Shown here: positions 37,324-46,406 of the stretch, one piece after another
Position numbering within the stretch: position 1 is the first letter of the stretch
Layout: each line of letters starts with the position of its first letter
From: an uncultured Brevundimonas sp.
GTDB lineage: Bacteria; Pseudomonadota; Alphaproteobacteria; Caulobacterales; Caulobacteraceae
DNA length: 63,187 bases
Direction of reading: 5' to 3'
Assembly (NCBI RefSeq): GCF_937863155.1
Contig: NZ_CALMFB010000014.1
Span: 1-63,187, forward strand
The notes under the pieces: generated by a model
The model's input: only the letters and a program-made list of their open reading frames with translations
Told to the model about the DNA's origin: nothing
Databases searched by the model: none
Translations under genes and position numbers: made by a program

Positions 37324-38096
37324 ATCACGCCATCGACGGTCAGGTGCAGGCCGTCGTCCTGATCGCGCACCCGCCCGCGCACCTGCCAGACCTGGGCCAG
37401 GGTTTCGGGCGTGATGGCCTGGGCCGGGGCGCCTTCGATCCAGGCCGCGCCGTCCGACAGCACCACCATGTGATCGGCCGCGCGCGCCGCCGTCTGCAGA
37501 TCGTGCAGCACCATGACCACCACGGCGTCCTCAGTCCGGGCGTAGTCGCGGGCCAGGGTCAGAACCTCGAACTGGCGGCGCAGGTCCAGGGCGCTGGTCG
37601 GTTCGTCCAGCAGCAGGATGCGCGGCCGCCGCACCAGGGCCTGGGCCAGGCCCGCGATCTGGCGCTGGCCGCCCGACAGACGATCCAGCCGTTTCATCGC
37701 CAGATCCGCCGCCCCGACCCGCTCCAGCGCCGCCATGGCCTGTTCGGCGGCGTGGAGTTCGCCGCTGGCGGCGGGCGAAGCCTCCAAGGCCGCGACGACC
37801 GTTTCGATCACCGTCAGGGCCACGTCCTGGGGCAGGGTCTGGGGCATGTAGGCGACGTGTTTCGCCCGCCCGGCTACCGACAGGGCGTTCAGCTCCAGGT
37901 CTCCGAACCGCACGGTCCCTTTCGACGGGATCAGGCCGGCGATGGCGCGCAGCAAGGTGGACTTGCCCGCCCCGTTCGGCCCGACCAGGGCGGTGACCCG
38001 GCCGGCGGCCCACGGCGCCAGGTCCAGGCCCGACACCACCGCCCGCTCGCCATAGCCGGCCGAGAGGCCGCGCACCTGAAGCGCCCCGCCGCTCAT
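37320..38096 (-). CDS. Iron-siderophore ABC transporter ATPase (FecE/FepC-like)
   Basis: A 258-residue ATPase. Walker A GPNGAGKST is near residue 40, the Q-loop is in YMPQTLPQD, signature LSGGQRQ, Walker B ILLLDEPTSALD and the switch histidine in VLHDLQ. The ATG at 38096 overlaps the permease stop by 4 bp. It powers uptake of the ferric siderophore delivered by the binding protein at 34.7 kb. The C-terminal extension (VRDQDDGLHLTVDGVI) is typical. Confidence 0.92.
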   Translation of the reverse strand: MSGGALQVRGLSAGYGERAVVSGLDLAPWAAGRVTALVGPNGAGKSTLLRAIAGLIPSKGTVRFGDLELNALSVAGRAKHVAYMPQTLPQDVALTVIETVVAALEASPAASGELHAAEQAMAALERVGAADLAMKRLDRLSGGQRQIAGLAQALVRRPRILLLDEPTSALDLRRQFEVLTLARDYARTEDAVVVMVLHDLQTAARAADHMVVLSDGAAWIEGAPAQAITPETLAQVWQVRGRVRDQDDGLHLTVDGVI

Positions 38097-39151
38097 CCCC
38101 GCGCTCCCGAACGGAAGATCAGCAACAGGAAGACCGGCACCCCGATCACCGCCGTGACGACGCCGACGGGCAGAAGCGCGCCGGGAACCAGGCTCTTGGA
38201 CAGGGCCGAGGCCAGCGACATCAGCAAGGCCCCGCTGAGCAGGCTGGCCGGCAGGAAGATGCGGTGATCCTCGCCCACCAGCAGCCGGGCGATGTGCGGC
38301 GCCACCAGGCCGATGAACCCCACCACGCCGACGAAGGCCACGGCGGTGGCGGACAGCAGGCTGACCCGCAGCAGGGCGAAGAAACGCAGGCGCCGCACAT
38401 CGACGCCGAAACTCATGGCCCGGTCCTCGCCCAGTCTCAGGGCCGTCAGGGCGCGCGCCGACCATAGGGCGAAGGGCGCCGCCAAAACCAGCACCGCCCC
38501 CATGAAGCCGACCGACCGCCAGGTGGACCGCGTCAGCGATCCCATGGTCCAGAAGACCAGCTGCTGCAGCGCCTCCTGCGAGGCGACGAACTGCACCAGA
38601 GCGGTCAGGGCGTTGAAAGCGAACACCAGGGCGATGCCGAACAGGACGATGCTCTGCACCCCGCCGCGATGCGCCCGCGCCAGGGCCTGGAGCAGCAGCA
38701 CCGAGCCGAAGGCGAAGACGAAGGCGTTCAGCGTCACCACCGTGTCCTGGCCCACGAACGGCAGGCCCAGGCCCAGCACCAGCGCCAGCGACGCCCCGAA
38801 CGAGGCCGCCGACGACACCCCCAGGGTGAAAGGACTGGCCAGGGGGTTGTTCAGCACCGTCTGCATCTCGGCCCCCGCCAGAGCCAGGGCCGCGCCCACC
38901 AGCATGGCCATCAGGGCGTAGGGCAGGCGGATGCGCCAGACGATGGCCGATTCGGCGGGGCTGAGGGCGTCGGGCTGAATCAGGCCGGTCAGGATGCGCA
39001 GCGGCGACAGGCCCGACGGCCCGGTCATGACATCCAGCGCCAGGGCGGCGATGCAGCCCAGCGCCAGCGCGACCAGCATCAGCCGGCGCCGCGCGCCCAG
39101 ACGGGCGTGGGCGGCCAGAACGGCGTGGCGGTGAACGGAGGCGGCGGTCAC
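38093..39151 (-). CDS. FecCD-family iron-siderophore ABC permease
   Basis: A 352-residue permease with about 9-10 transmembrane helices. Family motifs are LRILTGLI, RLPYALMAMLVGAALALAGAEMQTVLNNPLASPFTLG and GFIGLVAPHIARLLVGEDHR. I start at the GTG at 39151. The longer frame begins at a TTG that is part of the Fur-like box, so it would be untranscribed or operator DNA. Only one permease gene is visible; it probably acts as a homodimer, as in FhuB-less systems such as BtuC. Confidence 0.9.
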   Translation of the reverse strand: MTAASVHRHAVLAAHARLGARRRLMLVALALGCIAALALDVMTGPSGLSPLRILTGLIQPDALSPAESAIVWRIRLPYALMAMLVGAALALAGAEMQTVLNNPLASPFTLGVSSAASFGASLALVLGLGLPFVGQDTVVTLNAFVFAFGSVLLLQALARAHRGGVQSIVLFGIALVFAFNALTALVQFVASQEALQQLVFWTMGSLTRSTWRSVGFMGAVLVLAAPFALWSARALTALRLGEDRAMSFGVDVRRLRFFALLRVSLLSATAVAFVGVVGFIGLVAPHIARLLVGEDHRIFLPASLLSGALLMSLASALSKSLVPGALLPVGVVTAVIGVPVFLLLIFRSGARG

Positions 39152-39171
39152 GCTGAAACTTGACGGTTCCA

Positions 39172-39191
39172 AAATAAGAATGGCTCGCAAT
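39172..39191. promoter_or_regulatory. Fur-box-like operator between the permease and esterase genes
   Basis: AAATAAGAATGGCTCGCAAT (complement ATTGCGAGCCATTCTTATTT) sits between the divergent permease (start 39151) and esterase (start 39223). It could repress both. It matches the 32538-32556 box in 14 of 19 positions. Confidence 0.65.
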
Positions 39192-39222
39192 ACATCAGCC
39201 GCCCCGGATGGGCTAGGAAGGG

Positions 39223-39975
39223 ATGATGCAGAAAACGCCGCCCACCGACTGGACCGCCTATGCGCCGCCGCGCTGGGTTCAGCACGCCCTGACGACAGAG
39301 GATGGCCGGTGCTATCGCGTAGCGGTGGCGGAACCGATGGGTGCGGCGCCGGACGGAGGCTGGCCGTCGCTGACGGTGCTGGACGGCGCGGCCCATTTCG
39401 CCCCTGTGGCGGGGGCCGCGGCCGCCCTGGCGCGCAGGCCCGAAAAGACCGGCGTGGGGCCGCTGGCGGTCATCGGCGTCTTTCATGACGAGGCCGAGAC
39501 GACGCCCGAGGGCGACGCCCGTTTCCGCGACTATACCGACACCGCCCCGCCGCCGGGCGAGGGGGCGGGCCGTCCCTGGGGCGGGGCCGAGGCGTTTCGC
39601 CGCACGCTGGAAGAGGTGATTCTGCCGCTGGTTCAGGCGCGCGTGACGCTGGACCCCGCGCGCCGGGCCGTGTTCGGCCATTCGTTGGGCGGCCTGTTCG
39701 TCATCGAGACCCTGCAATGGCGCCCGGACCTGTTCGCGCGCGGCGTGGCGATCAGCCCGTCGCTGTGGTGGCGACCCGACTTGGCGGCTGGGCCGGGCGG
39801 GAGGGTGCTGATGACGGGCGTCGGCGCGCGCGAGACGGGGCGGGACATGGATCGCCGCATCGCCGACTGGTCCGCGCGGGCCGGGGCGCCGGCGACCGTC
39901 GCGCCCGGCGCTGACCACGGGTCGGCGCCCCTGGCCCTGATCCCCGACGCCCTGCGCCACGTCTGCGCCAGCTGA
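39223..39975 (+). CDS. Ferri-siderophore esterase-like alpha/beta hydrolase (Fes/IroE type)
   Basis: A 250-residue hydrolase. The nucleophile elbow is GHSLGGLF, followed by the IroE/Fes-type motif AISPSLWW. The catalytic His is likely in GADHGSAP near the C-terminus. Such esterases cut the trilactone backbone of enterobactin-like siderophores to free iron. No signal peptide is seen, so it should act in the cytoplasm on imported ferric siderophore. It is divergent from the permease across a Fur-like box. Confidence 0.85.
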   Translation: MMQKTPPTDWTAYAPPRWVQHALTTEDGRCYRVAVAEPMGAAPDGGWPSLTVLDGAAHFAPVAGAAAALARRPEKTGVGPLAVIGVFHDEAETTPEGDARFRDYTDTAPPPGEGAGRPWGGAEAFRRTLEEVILPLVQARVTLDPARRAVFGHSLGGLFVIETLQWRPDLFARGVAISPSLWWRPDLAAGPGGRVLMTGVGARETGRDMDRRIADWSARAGAPATVAPGADHGSAPLALIPDALRHVCAS

Positions 39976-40115
39976 GCGGTTGTCACGGCGCGCGAAGCCG
40001 GGCACATGAACGGGGCCGAAAGGGGGGATGGGCCGATGACGCCGCCTCTGTTTCGCGCGCAAAGCCTGTCCCTGTATTCGCCGGCGTCGAGGCCGGCCCG
40101 ATCGGAGCGACGCCG

Positions 40116-42587
40116 ATGAAAGTCCTGTCCCGCCAAACCGCCGCGCGCCTGGCCGCGTCCGCCCTTCTGGTCGCCTGCGGCTTTCCGGCCATGGCCCAGA
40201 CGGCCGCCCCGGCGGACGCCCTGACGTACCAGCAGCCCCCGGCCCCGATCGCCGACATTCTGGACGCCAAGCCGTTGCCGACGCCCAGCCTGTCGCCGGA
40301 TCGCGCGACGCTGGCCCTGTATGACCGGTCGGACATGCCGACGGTGGCCGAGTTGTCAGAGCCCATGCTGCGCCTGGCGGGCTATCGCATCAATCCGCGC
40401 AACAACGGCCCGGCCAACAGCCGGGTCAGCTGGCTGACGGGCCTGAGTTTCCAGGCCATCGACGGCGGCGCGGTGCGCAAGGTCGATCTGCCGGCCGAGG
40501 CCCGTTTCATGTCGCCGGGCTGGTCGCCGGACGGAAAGTCGGTCGCCCTGCTGATGGATGCGCCGACGGGGCTGGAGCTGTGGGTCGTGGACGTGGCCAC
40601 GGCGCGGGCGCGCAAGGTGACCGATGCGCGCGTCAACGCCGCCTCGGGCGCGGCCTATGACTGGGCGCCGGACAGCGCCGGCCTGATCGTGCGCCTGACG
40701 CCCGAAGGCCGCGGCGCCGCGCCGGACGTCAGCCGCCCGCCTGCCGGGCCGGTGGTCGAGGAAAGCATGGGCCGCGCCGCACCGGTGCGCACCTATCAGG
40801 ATCTGTTGTCCAACAGCGGCGACGAGGCTTTGTTCGACCACTATTTCACGTCGCAGCTGGCCTATGTGCCGCTGAACGGCCGGGCGCGGAACCTGGGCCA
40901 GCCGGCGGTCTATCTGGGCGCCGGGATTTCGCCGGACGGCCGCTATGTGCTGCGCACCGTGGCCAAGCGGCCCTATAGCTATGTGGTGCCCGCCGGCCTG
41001 TTCCCGGCCGAGGTGGACGTCATCGACCTGCAAGGGCGCCGCGTGCATCAGGTGGCCGACCTGCCGCTGCGCGACAATGTGCCGACGCCGTTCGACGCCG
41101 TGGCGCCCGGGCCGCGTTCGGTCCAGTGGCGGGCCGATGCGCCCGCGACCCTGGCCTGGGTCGAGGCCCAGGACGGCGGCGATCCGCGCAATGCGGCCCA
41201 GGTGCGCGACCGCGTCTTCACCCTGGCGGCGCCGTTCAACGGCGCCCCGACGACCCTGATCGACCTGAGCGAACGCTATGCCGGCGTCAGCTGGGGCGAC
41301 GCCGATACCGCCATCGTCAACACCCGCTGGTTCAACACCCGGCACGAGACGCGCTGGGTGGTTGATCCGTCGAACCCCGGCGCTGGCCGGCAACTGCTGG
41401 AGCGCAACTATCAGGACCGGTACAACAACCCCGGCTTCCCCCTGACCGAGGCCAACGCTCAGGGCTTCCCGGTCATGCGGTTCGACGCCCAGGGGCGGGT
41501 GCTGATGACCGGGCCGGGCGCAACGCGCGAGGGCGAATATCCCTTCCTGGCGGCCATGGATCTGAGCAACGGCCAGAGCGAGCGTCTGTGGACATCGGCG
41601 AACGGCAACTATGAAACCATCGTCGGCATCCTGGATGACGAAGGTCGCCGTCTGGTGACCCGGCGCGAGACGCGCAACGATCCGCCGAACCTGTTCGTGC
41701 GCGGTCTGGACGATCAGCCGGGCGACGCCCTGACGCAGTTCCCCGATCCGGCGCCGCAACTGGCGGGCGTGTCGCGCCAGCTGATAACCTACACCCGCGC
41801 CGACGGGGTGCAGCTGTCGGGGACGCTGTATCTGCCGGCCGGTTACGACAAGGACCGCGACGGGCCGCTGCCGCTGGTGATGTGGGCCTATCCGGCCGAG
41901 TTCACCGACGCCGCCGTGGCCGGTCAGGTGGTCGACAGCGCCAACCGCTTCGTGCGGCCGGGCGGAGCCAGCCATCTGTTCCTGCTGACCCAGGGCTATG
42001 CCGTGCTGGACAACCCCACCATGCCGATCATCGGCCGTGACGGGGCCGAGCCGAACGACACCTATATCGAACAGCTGAAGGCCAGCGCCGAGGCGGCGGT
42101 CAAGGCGGTGGTCGATCTGGGCGTGGCCGACGCCGACCGCATCGCCGTGGGGGGGCACAGCTATGGCGCCTTCATGACGGCGAACCTGCTGGCGCACACC
42201 GACTTGTTCCGCACGGGCGTGGCGCGGTCGGGCGCCTATAACCGCACCCTGACGCCGTTCGGCTTCCAGGCCGAGCAGCGCACCTATTGGCAGGCGCCCG
42301 AGACCTATAACGAGATGTCGCCCTTCGCCTATGCCGACAAGGTCAATGAGCCGATCCTGCTGATCCACGGCGAGGCGGACGACAACCAGGGCACCTTCCC
42401 GGTGCAGTCGGAACGGTTCTATGCGGCGCTGAAGGGCAATGGCGCGACCGTGCGCTATGTCGTCCTGCCGCTGGAGGCGCACGGATACCGTGCCCGCGAA
42501 TCCGTCGGCCACACCCTGTGGGAGACGGTCCGCTGGCTGGACCGCTATGTGAAGAACGCCCCGCCGCGCGCGGCGGCGGCGCAGTAA
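40116..42587 (+). CDS. S9-family prolyl oligopeptidase-like peptidase, secreted
   Basis: An 823-residue exported peptidase. A signal peptide ends at AMAQ (residue about 28). A beta-propeller of about 550 residues follows, then an alpha/beta hydrolase domain with the Ser in GGHSYGAFM (near residue 685), the Asp in IHGEADDNQG and the His in LEAHGYRA. Members cleave peptides, often after Pro or acyl groups; this glutamyl-endopeptidase-like subgroup is common in Caulobacterales. The promoter region upstream is short (about 140 bp). Monocistronic. Confidence 0.9.
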   Translation: MKVLSRQTAARLAASALLVACGFPAMAQTAAPADALTYQQPPAPIADILDAKPLPTPSLSPDRATLALYDRSDMPTVAELSEPMLRLAGYRINPRNNGPANSRVSWLTGLSFQAIDGGAVRKVDLPAEARFMSPGWSPDGKSVALLMDAPTGLELWVVDVATARARKVTDARVNAASGAAYDWAPDSAGLIVRLTPEGRGAAPDVSRPPAGPVVEESMGRAAPVRTYQDLLSNSGDEALFDHYFTSQLAYVPLNGRARNLGQPAVYLGAGISPDGRYVLRTVAKRPYSYVVPAGLFPAEVDVIDLQGRRVHQVADLPLRDNVPTPFDAVAPGPRSVQWRADAPATLAWVEAQDGGDPRNAAQVRDRVFTLAAPFNGAPTTLIDLSERYAGVSWGDADTAIVNTRWFNTRHETRWVVDPSNPGAGRQLLERNYQDRYNNPGFPLTEANAQGFPVMRFDAQGRVLMTGPGATREGEYPFLAAMDLSNGQSERLWTSANGNYETIVGILDDEGRRLVTRRETRNDPPNLFVRGLDDQPGDALTQFPDPAPQLAGVSRQLITYTRADGVQLSGTLYLPAGYDKDRDGPLPLVMWAYPAEFTDAAVAGQVVDSANRFVRPGGASHLFLLTQGYAVLDNPTMPIIGRDGAEPNDTYIEQLKASAEAAVKAVVDLGVADADRIAVGGHSYGAFMTANLLAHTDLFRTGVARSGAYNRTLTPFGFQAEQRTYWQAPETYNEMSPFAYADKVNEPILLIHGEADDNQGTFPVQSERFYAALKGNGATVRYVVLPLEAHGYRARESVGHTLWETVRWLDRYVKNAPPRAAAAQ

Positions 42588-42609
42588 GCCAAAGGCCGCT
42601 GGCCCTGCG

Positions 42610-44076
42610 TCAGTAGACCAGGGCCAGCCGCGCCCGCAGGCCGCTGCGTTCGCCGGACACCTCGAAGTCGTAGCCGAGGCTGAAGTCGACGTAGGAGCCG
42701 GGCGCGGCGCCCTCGCGAGCGTTGAACCAGCGGCGCCAGCCGATGCGCGGCCCCGCGCCCACGGCGGTCTTGTCGGACAGCAGGGCGCTGTCGTGCCAGA
42801 CGGTGGCGCCCAGGCCCAGGCTGACCAGATCGCGGGCGCCGGCGCGCCAGGTGCGGCCCGCCTGGCCTTCCAGCACCGCCAGGGTCTGTTCCGCCTCGAT
42901 CAGCCGCGCCACATCGGCATAGACGCGCCAGGACGACCAACTGTCGGCGTCATAGCGCAGGTCGCCCCCCGCCTCGGCCGACCAGGCGGCGCGCAGCATG
43001 GTGTCGTCGCGGGCCGCGTCGCCGATGGCGAACATGCGGCTGGCCTCCAGCACCAGATTGGTCGCGCCGAACGGCTTCCACCGCGCGCCGATCCAGCCCT
43101 GGACGCTGTCGCCGCCGGTCGCATAGCCGGCGGGCGCATCCAGCGTGCCATAGGCGCGCACGAAGACGTCCAGCGGTCGCCCGTTGCGATAGCCGCCGAC
43201 GCGCCAATAGGCCTCGGCCCCGGCCTGGACCACATCCTCGCCGCCGCCGCCCGAGGTCAGGGTGGACGCCTGGCCGTATTCGACGGCGGCGTTGAAGCCG
43301 CCGCGCCGTTCCAGCGTCTCGATCTCGCGCCCGATCTCGTGGCGTTGCTGGGGGCTGAGGTGATCGGTTGTCGGCCGGCTGTTCAGCCCCTGACGGAACC
43401 AGCGCACGGCGTCGGCGTCGCGTCCGGCGCGCTTGGCGGCATAGGCGGCGTCCAGGGCGGTGGCGCCGGTCAGGGGCGCGCGGGCTTCGGCCTGGTTGAA
43501 GGCGTCCATGGCGCGGGCGTCGTCGTCGAGCGCGACCGCCAGCATGGCGGCGTTGGCCGGATCGTCGCCGGGCAGGGCGCCCGACGTCCAGGCGGCGTCG
43601 AAGGCGCGGGCGGCCTCGTCGCGGCGTCCGGCCTGGAGCAGGGCCTGAACCTCGGCGCGGGCGGCATAGGCGCGGGCCCCGGCCTCGGGCGCCAGTTCGC
43701 CGGCCAGGGCGAAGGCGCGGGCGGCCTGGTCGGTGCGTCCAGCCCCGGTCGCGGCCTCGGCGATGCGGCTCTGGACGCGATAGTCGCGCACGCCCGACAC
43801 CGGCGTCAGGGCGTCCAGCGCCTCGGCGTGACGGCCGCCGCGCAGCAGGGCGTCGGCCCACAACAGGCGATAGTCCAGGCTGTCGGGCGCCAGGGTGACG
43901 GCGCGCGCCGCCGCCTGGGCCGCGCCGGCCGCGTCGCCGCGATTCAACCGGTCATAGCCGTCCTGGGCCGCCTGGACGGCGGCGGGGTCTTGGGCCAGTG
44001 CGGCGGCGGGCATCAGGGCCGGCAGGGCCAGGGCGGCGACGGCGGCGCCGATCAGGCGGGCGGAACGAAGGGTCAT
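42610..44076 (-). CDS. nfrA: NfrA-like TPR/outer-membrane protein for glycan export
   Basis: A 488-residue protein. Signal peptide (LIGAAVAALALPALMPAAALAQ), then a TPR-like helical region (about 30-260; YDRLNRGDAAGAAQAAARAV and similar), then a beta-rich C-terminal domain (about 270-488) like the C-terminus of N4 adsorption protein A, ending in an outer-membrane-type strand (SGLRARLALVY). It is shorter than E. coli NfrA (about 990 residues). An in-frame ATG at 44094 overlaps nfrB; I prefer 44076, where the signal peptide begins. It should carry the NfrB-made polymer across the envelope. Confidence 0.8.
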   Translation of the reverse strand: MTLRSARLIGAAVAALALPALMPAAALAQDPAAVQAAQDGYDRLNRGDAAGAAQAAARAVTLAPDSLDYRLLWADALLRGGRHAEALDALTPVSGVRDYRVQSRIAEAATGAGRTDQAARAFALAGELAPEAGARAYAARAEVQALLQAGRRDEAARAFDAAWTSGALPGDDPANAAMLAVALDDDARAMDAFNQAEARAPLTGATALDAAYAAKRAGRDADAVRWFRQGLNSRPTTDHLSPQQRHEIGREIETLERRGGFNAAVEYGQASTLTSGGGGEDVVQAGAEAYWRVGGYRNGRPLDVFVRAYGTLDAPAGYATGGDSVQGWIGARWKPFGATNLVLEASRMFAIGDAARDDTMLRAAWSAEAGGDLRYDADSWSSWRVYADVARLIEAEQTLAVLEGQAGRTWRAGARDLVSLGLGATVWHDSALLSDKTAVGAGPRIGWRRWFNAREGAAPGSYVDFSLGYDFEVSGERSGLRARLALVY

Positions 44077-44086
44077 GGCGGGGGTC

Positions 44087-46402
44087 TCACACATGCGGGG
44101 CCGGTTCCGGCTCGCCGGCGGCGGGGGATTTCAGGGCGTCCAGCAGGGCCTGGTTGACCCAGGCCGCGCTCTTCTGGGTCTTCAGGGCGGCCTCGACCCG
44201 CTCACGCGGGGCCAGACCCATGTCGATCAGGGTTTCGGCCAGGGGCCGGCCGCTGGCGCGAGAGGCGGCCAGGGCCGACTGCAGGTCGGCGTGGCTGAGG
44301 GCGCCTTCACGCACCAGAAGGTCGCCCAGCCGGGCGTAGCCGGCGCGGACCGTGCGCCACAGCATCGCCTCCTGCGAGGCGTCCAGGACGCCCGAGGCGC
44401 GCAACTGGGCCGTCTGGGCGCGGACGTCCGCAAAGGCGTCGCGGTCCCAGGCGAAGCGGATGGCGAAGGCGATGTCGCTGAGCGGGGCGAACAGGAAGCG
44501 GGCGTTCTTGACCCCGCGCCGGCCCAGGGTGCGTTCCAGCTCGATCCGCATGGGCGCGGGCAGGGGCTCGGCCAGGGCGATGTCGACCGAGCCATTGGTC
44601 CGGCGCAGCGGCACCGCGCCATAGGTGGCCGCTTCCTGGGGCGTCAGCAGCGCCAGCACCTCGGGGTCGATGCGGAACGGATCGAACATGGAGGCGTAGG
44701 TTTCGCCCCGTTCGGCGAAGGCCTCGGCCAGGTACTCGTCCTCGACCGCGCCCAGATCCAGCAGCATCAGGCCCAGCGGGCGGTAGTGGAGCTTCTGTTC
44801 CTCCAGCGCGTGGGTCAGGTCGGCCTCGGACACATGGTTCCAGAACCGCAGGGTGTCGCCCAGGCGCCCGGCGCCCTGCTGAAGCTCCTCCAGCGACGGA
44901 TAGGCGTGCTGGGTCTTGTCCCAGGCGATCGGGCGGCGGGTGATCAGATGGGTCAGATACTGCCGCATGGCCCGCCAGAAAGCCCCGAAGGCGATCAGGT
45001 TCGAGATAACGATCCGCACTGGCGCCAGCGGCATATGCTTCAGGCCGTGGTTGCTGAGCGTGAACCACAGGCGATGCAGGATGCGGTTCACCAGGAACAG
45101 GAAGTTGATCATCACCACCGTCCAGACCCAGGGCCGGTCGATGATCGGCGGCAGATCGACCGCCTGGGGCCAGATCGCCACAATGCCCCACATGCCCAGC
45201 ACCTGGGCCACGATGACATAGCCGAACATGCCGGTCGGCGCGGTGAACAGGGCCTTGCGGTCGCGGTACAGGTAATAGCGGTTGATCGCCCCGCCGAACC
45301 AGCCCAGCTGCTGCCAGCCCATCAGGGATATGCCCAGCATCCAGCGCGCCTTCTGGCGCACGCTGGTGGCGAATTTGTCGGGGAAGAATTCCTTGGTCGC
45401 CACCAGTTCGCGGCGGCGATAGGTGACTTCGCCCTTGCGGAACCAGGCCTTGCGGGTGCGCTCGATCCGGGCGTGATAGCGCACGAACTCGGAATGATAG
45501 CCCAGGGCGCTGAGCCGGTGGGCCACGTCATAGTCTTCGGTCAGGCTGTCGGTGTTGAACGGCTGGCCGTTCTTTTCGCGCACCAGGGCGTTCATCGCCT
45601 CGCGGTGGAAGGCCGTGGCCACACCGGCCGACGGCGTCATGCCCGACAGGGCCGACCGCACCGGCAGATCCTTGGTGTGAACCTCGGCGAACTCGTCCAT
45701 GTAGTGGCAGGCGACCATGCTGGTCCATTTGCGGTCCATCGACAGGACCGGCATCTGGATCATGGCGGCTTCGTCGATGAACCAGTTGACCGTCTTCAGC
45801 CCATAGGGATGCACCACGTCCTCGGCGTCGTGCATCAGATAGACATCGAAGATCTCGCCCGTCTTCTGTTCGTGCAGCAGGATGTTCTGGACGATACAGT
45901 TCAGGCAGTCGGCCTTGGACGTCGGGCCGTCGTGCGGCACCTCGGCCCGGTGAACATTCGGAAAGCGCCGGCGCACCTTGTCCACCTCGCGCCGGGTGTC
46001 GGCGTCGTTGGCGTAGACGCCGACGAACAGGTGGAACTGCTGATAGTCGAACGTCTTGAAGGTGTTGGCCACCATATTGGCGATGACGTCGGATTCCTGC
46101 CAGGCGGGCACCATGATGGCGATCCGCTTTTGCGGATGGCGATCCAGCCATTCCTGCTTGGGCGGCCGCACCCAGAAGGTGCAGAAGCGGATGATGCGCC
46201 GCACCCAGTAGGCCAAGTCGATGAACATGTCGTCGATCGACGAGACCAGGATCAGAACCGCCGACGCCATCACCGCGATCTGCAGCAGGCTCCAGTAGGC
46301 CAGCACCCAACCTTCGATCTGGCCGGACGCCGCATGGGTCGCCAGCCAGGCGGTCGCCTCGGCCGTGGTCGTGCGGATTTCGTTGGTCGCCCCCGCGATC
46401 AT
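44087..46402 (-). CDS. nfrB: NfrB-like membrane glycosyltransferase with MshEN-type c-di-GMP domain
   Basis: A 771-residue inner-membrane protein. The N-terminus has transmembrane helices; the GT2 domain (about 70-340) shows RIAIMVPAWQESDVI, the acidic motif MHDAEDVVHP, TEDYDVAHRL (TED) and the QKARW signature. More transmembrane helices follow to about residue 500. The C-terminal region (about 540-760) has RLGDLLVREGALSHADL and an ALKTQ end, as in MshEN/GSPII_E_N domains that bind cyclic di-GMP. It overlaps nfrA and lies 4 bp from wecB, so the three form one operon. Confidence 0.88.
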   Translation of the reverse strand: MIAGATNEIRTTTAEATAWLATHAASGQIEGWVLAYWSLLQIAVMASAVLILVSSIDDMFIDLAYWVRRIIRFCTFWVRPPKQEWLDRHPQKRIAIMVPAWQESDVIANMVANTFKTFDYQQFHLFVGVYANDADTRREVDKVRRRFPNVHRAEVPHDGPTSKADCLNCIVQNILLHEQKTGEIFDVYLMHDAEDVVHPYGLKTVNWFIDEAAMIQMPVLSMDRKWTSMVACHYMDEFAEVHTKDLPVRSALSGMTPSAGVATAFHREAMNALVREKNGQPFNTDSLTEDYDVAHRLSALGYHSEFVRYHARIERTRKAWFRKGEVTYRRRELVATKEFFPDKFATSVRQKARWMLGISLMGWQQLGWFGGAINRYYLYRDRKALFTAPTGMFGYVIVAQVLGMWGIVAIWPQAVDLPPIIDRPWVWTVVMINFLFLVNRILHRLWFTLSNHGLKHMPLAPVRIVISNLIAFGAFWRAMRQYLTHLITRRPIAWDKTQHAYPSLEELQQGAGRLGDTLRFWNHVSEADLTHALEEQKLHYRPLGLMLLDLGAVEDEYLAEAFAERGETYASMFDPFRIDPEVLALLTPQEAATYGAVPLRRTNGSVDIALAEPLPAPMRIELERTLGRRGVKNARFLFAPLSDIAFAIRFAWDRDAFADVRAQTAQLRASGVLDASQEAMLWRTVRAGYARLGDLLVREGALSHADLQSALAASRASGRPLAETLIDMGLAPRERVEAALKTQKSAAWVNQALLDALKSPAAGEPEPAPHV

Positions 46403-46406
46403 GGTC

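Noticed and set aside
39152-39190. N-terminal extension of the FecCD permease to a TTG at 39190
   Set aside because: The extension is the Fur-like box itself; the GTG at 39151 is a better start.
40356-42512. Long minus-strand open frame opposite the S9 peptidase
   Set aside because: Low-complexity antisense product; the peptidase with its catalytic triad explains the DNA.
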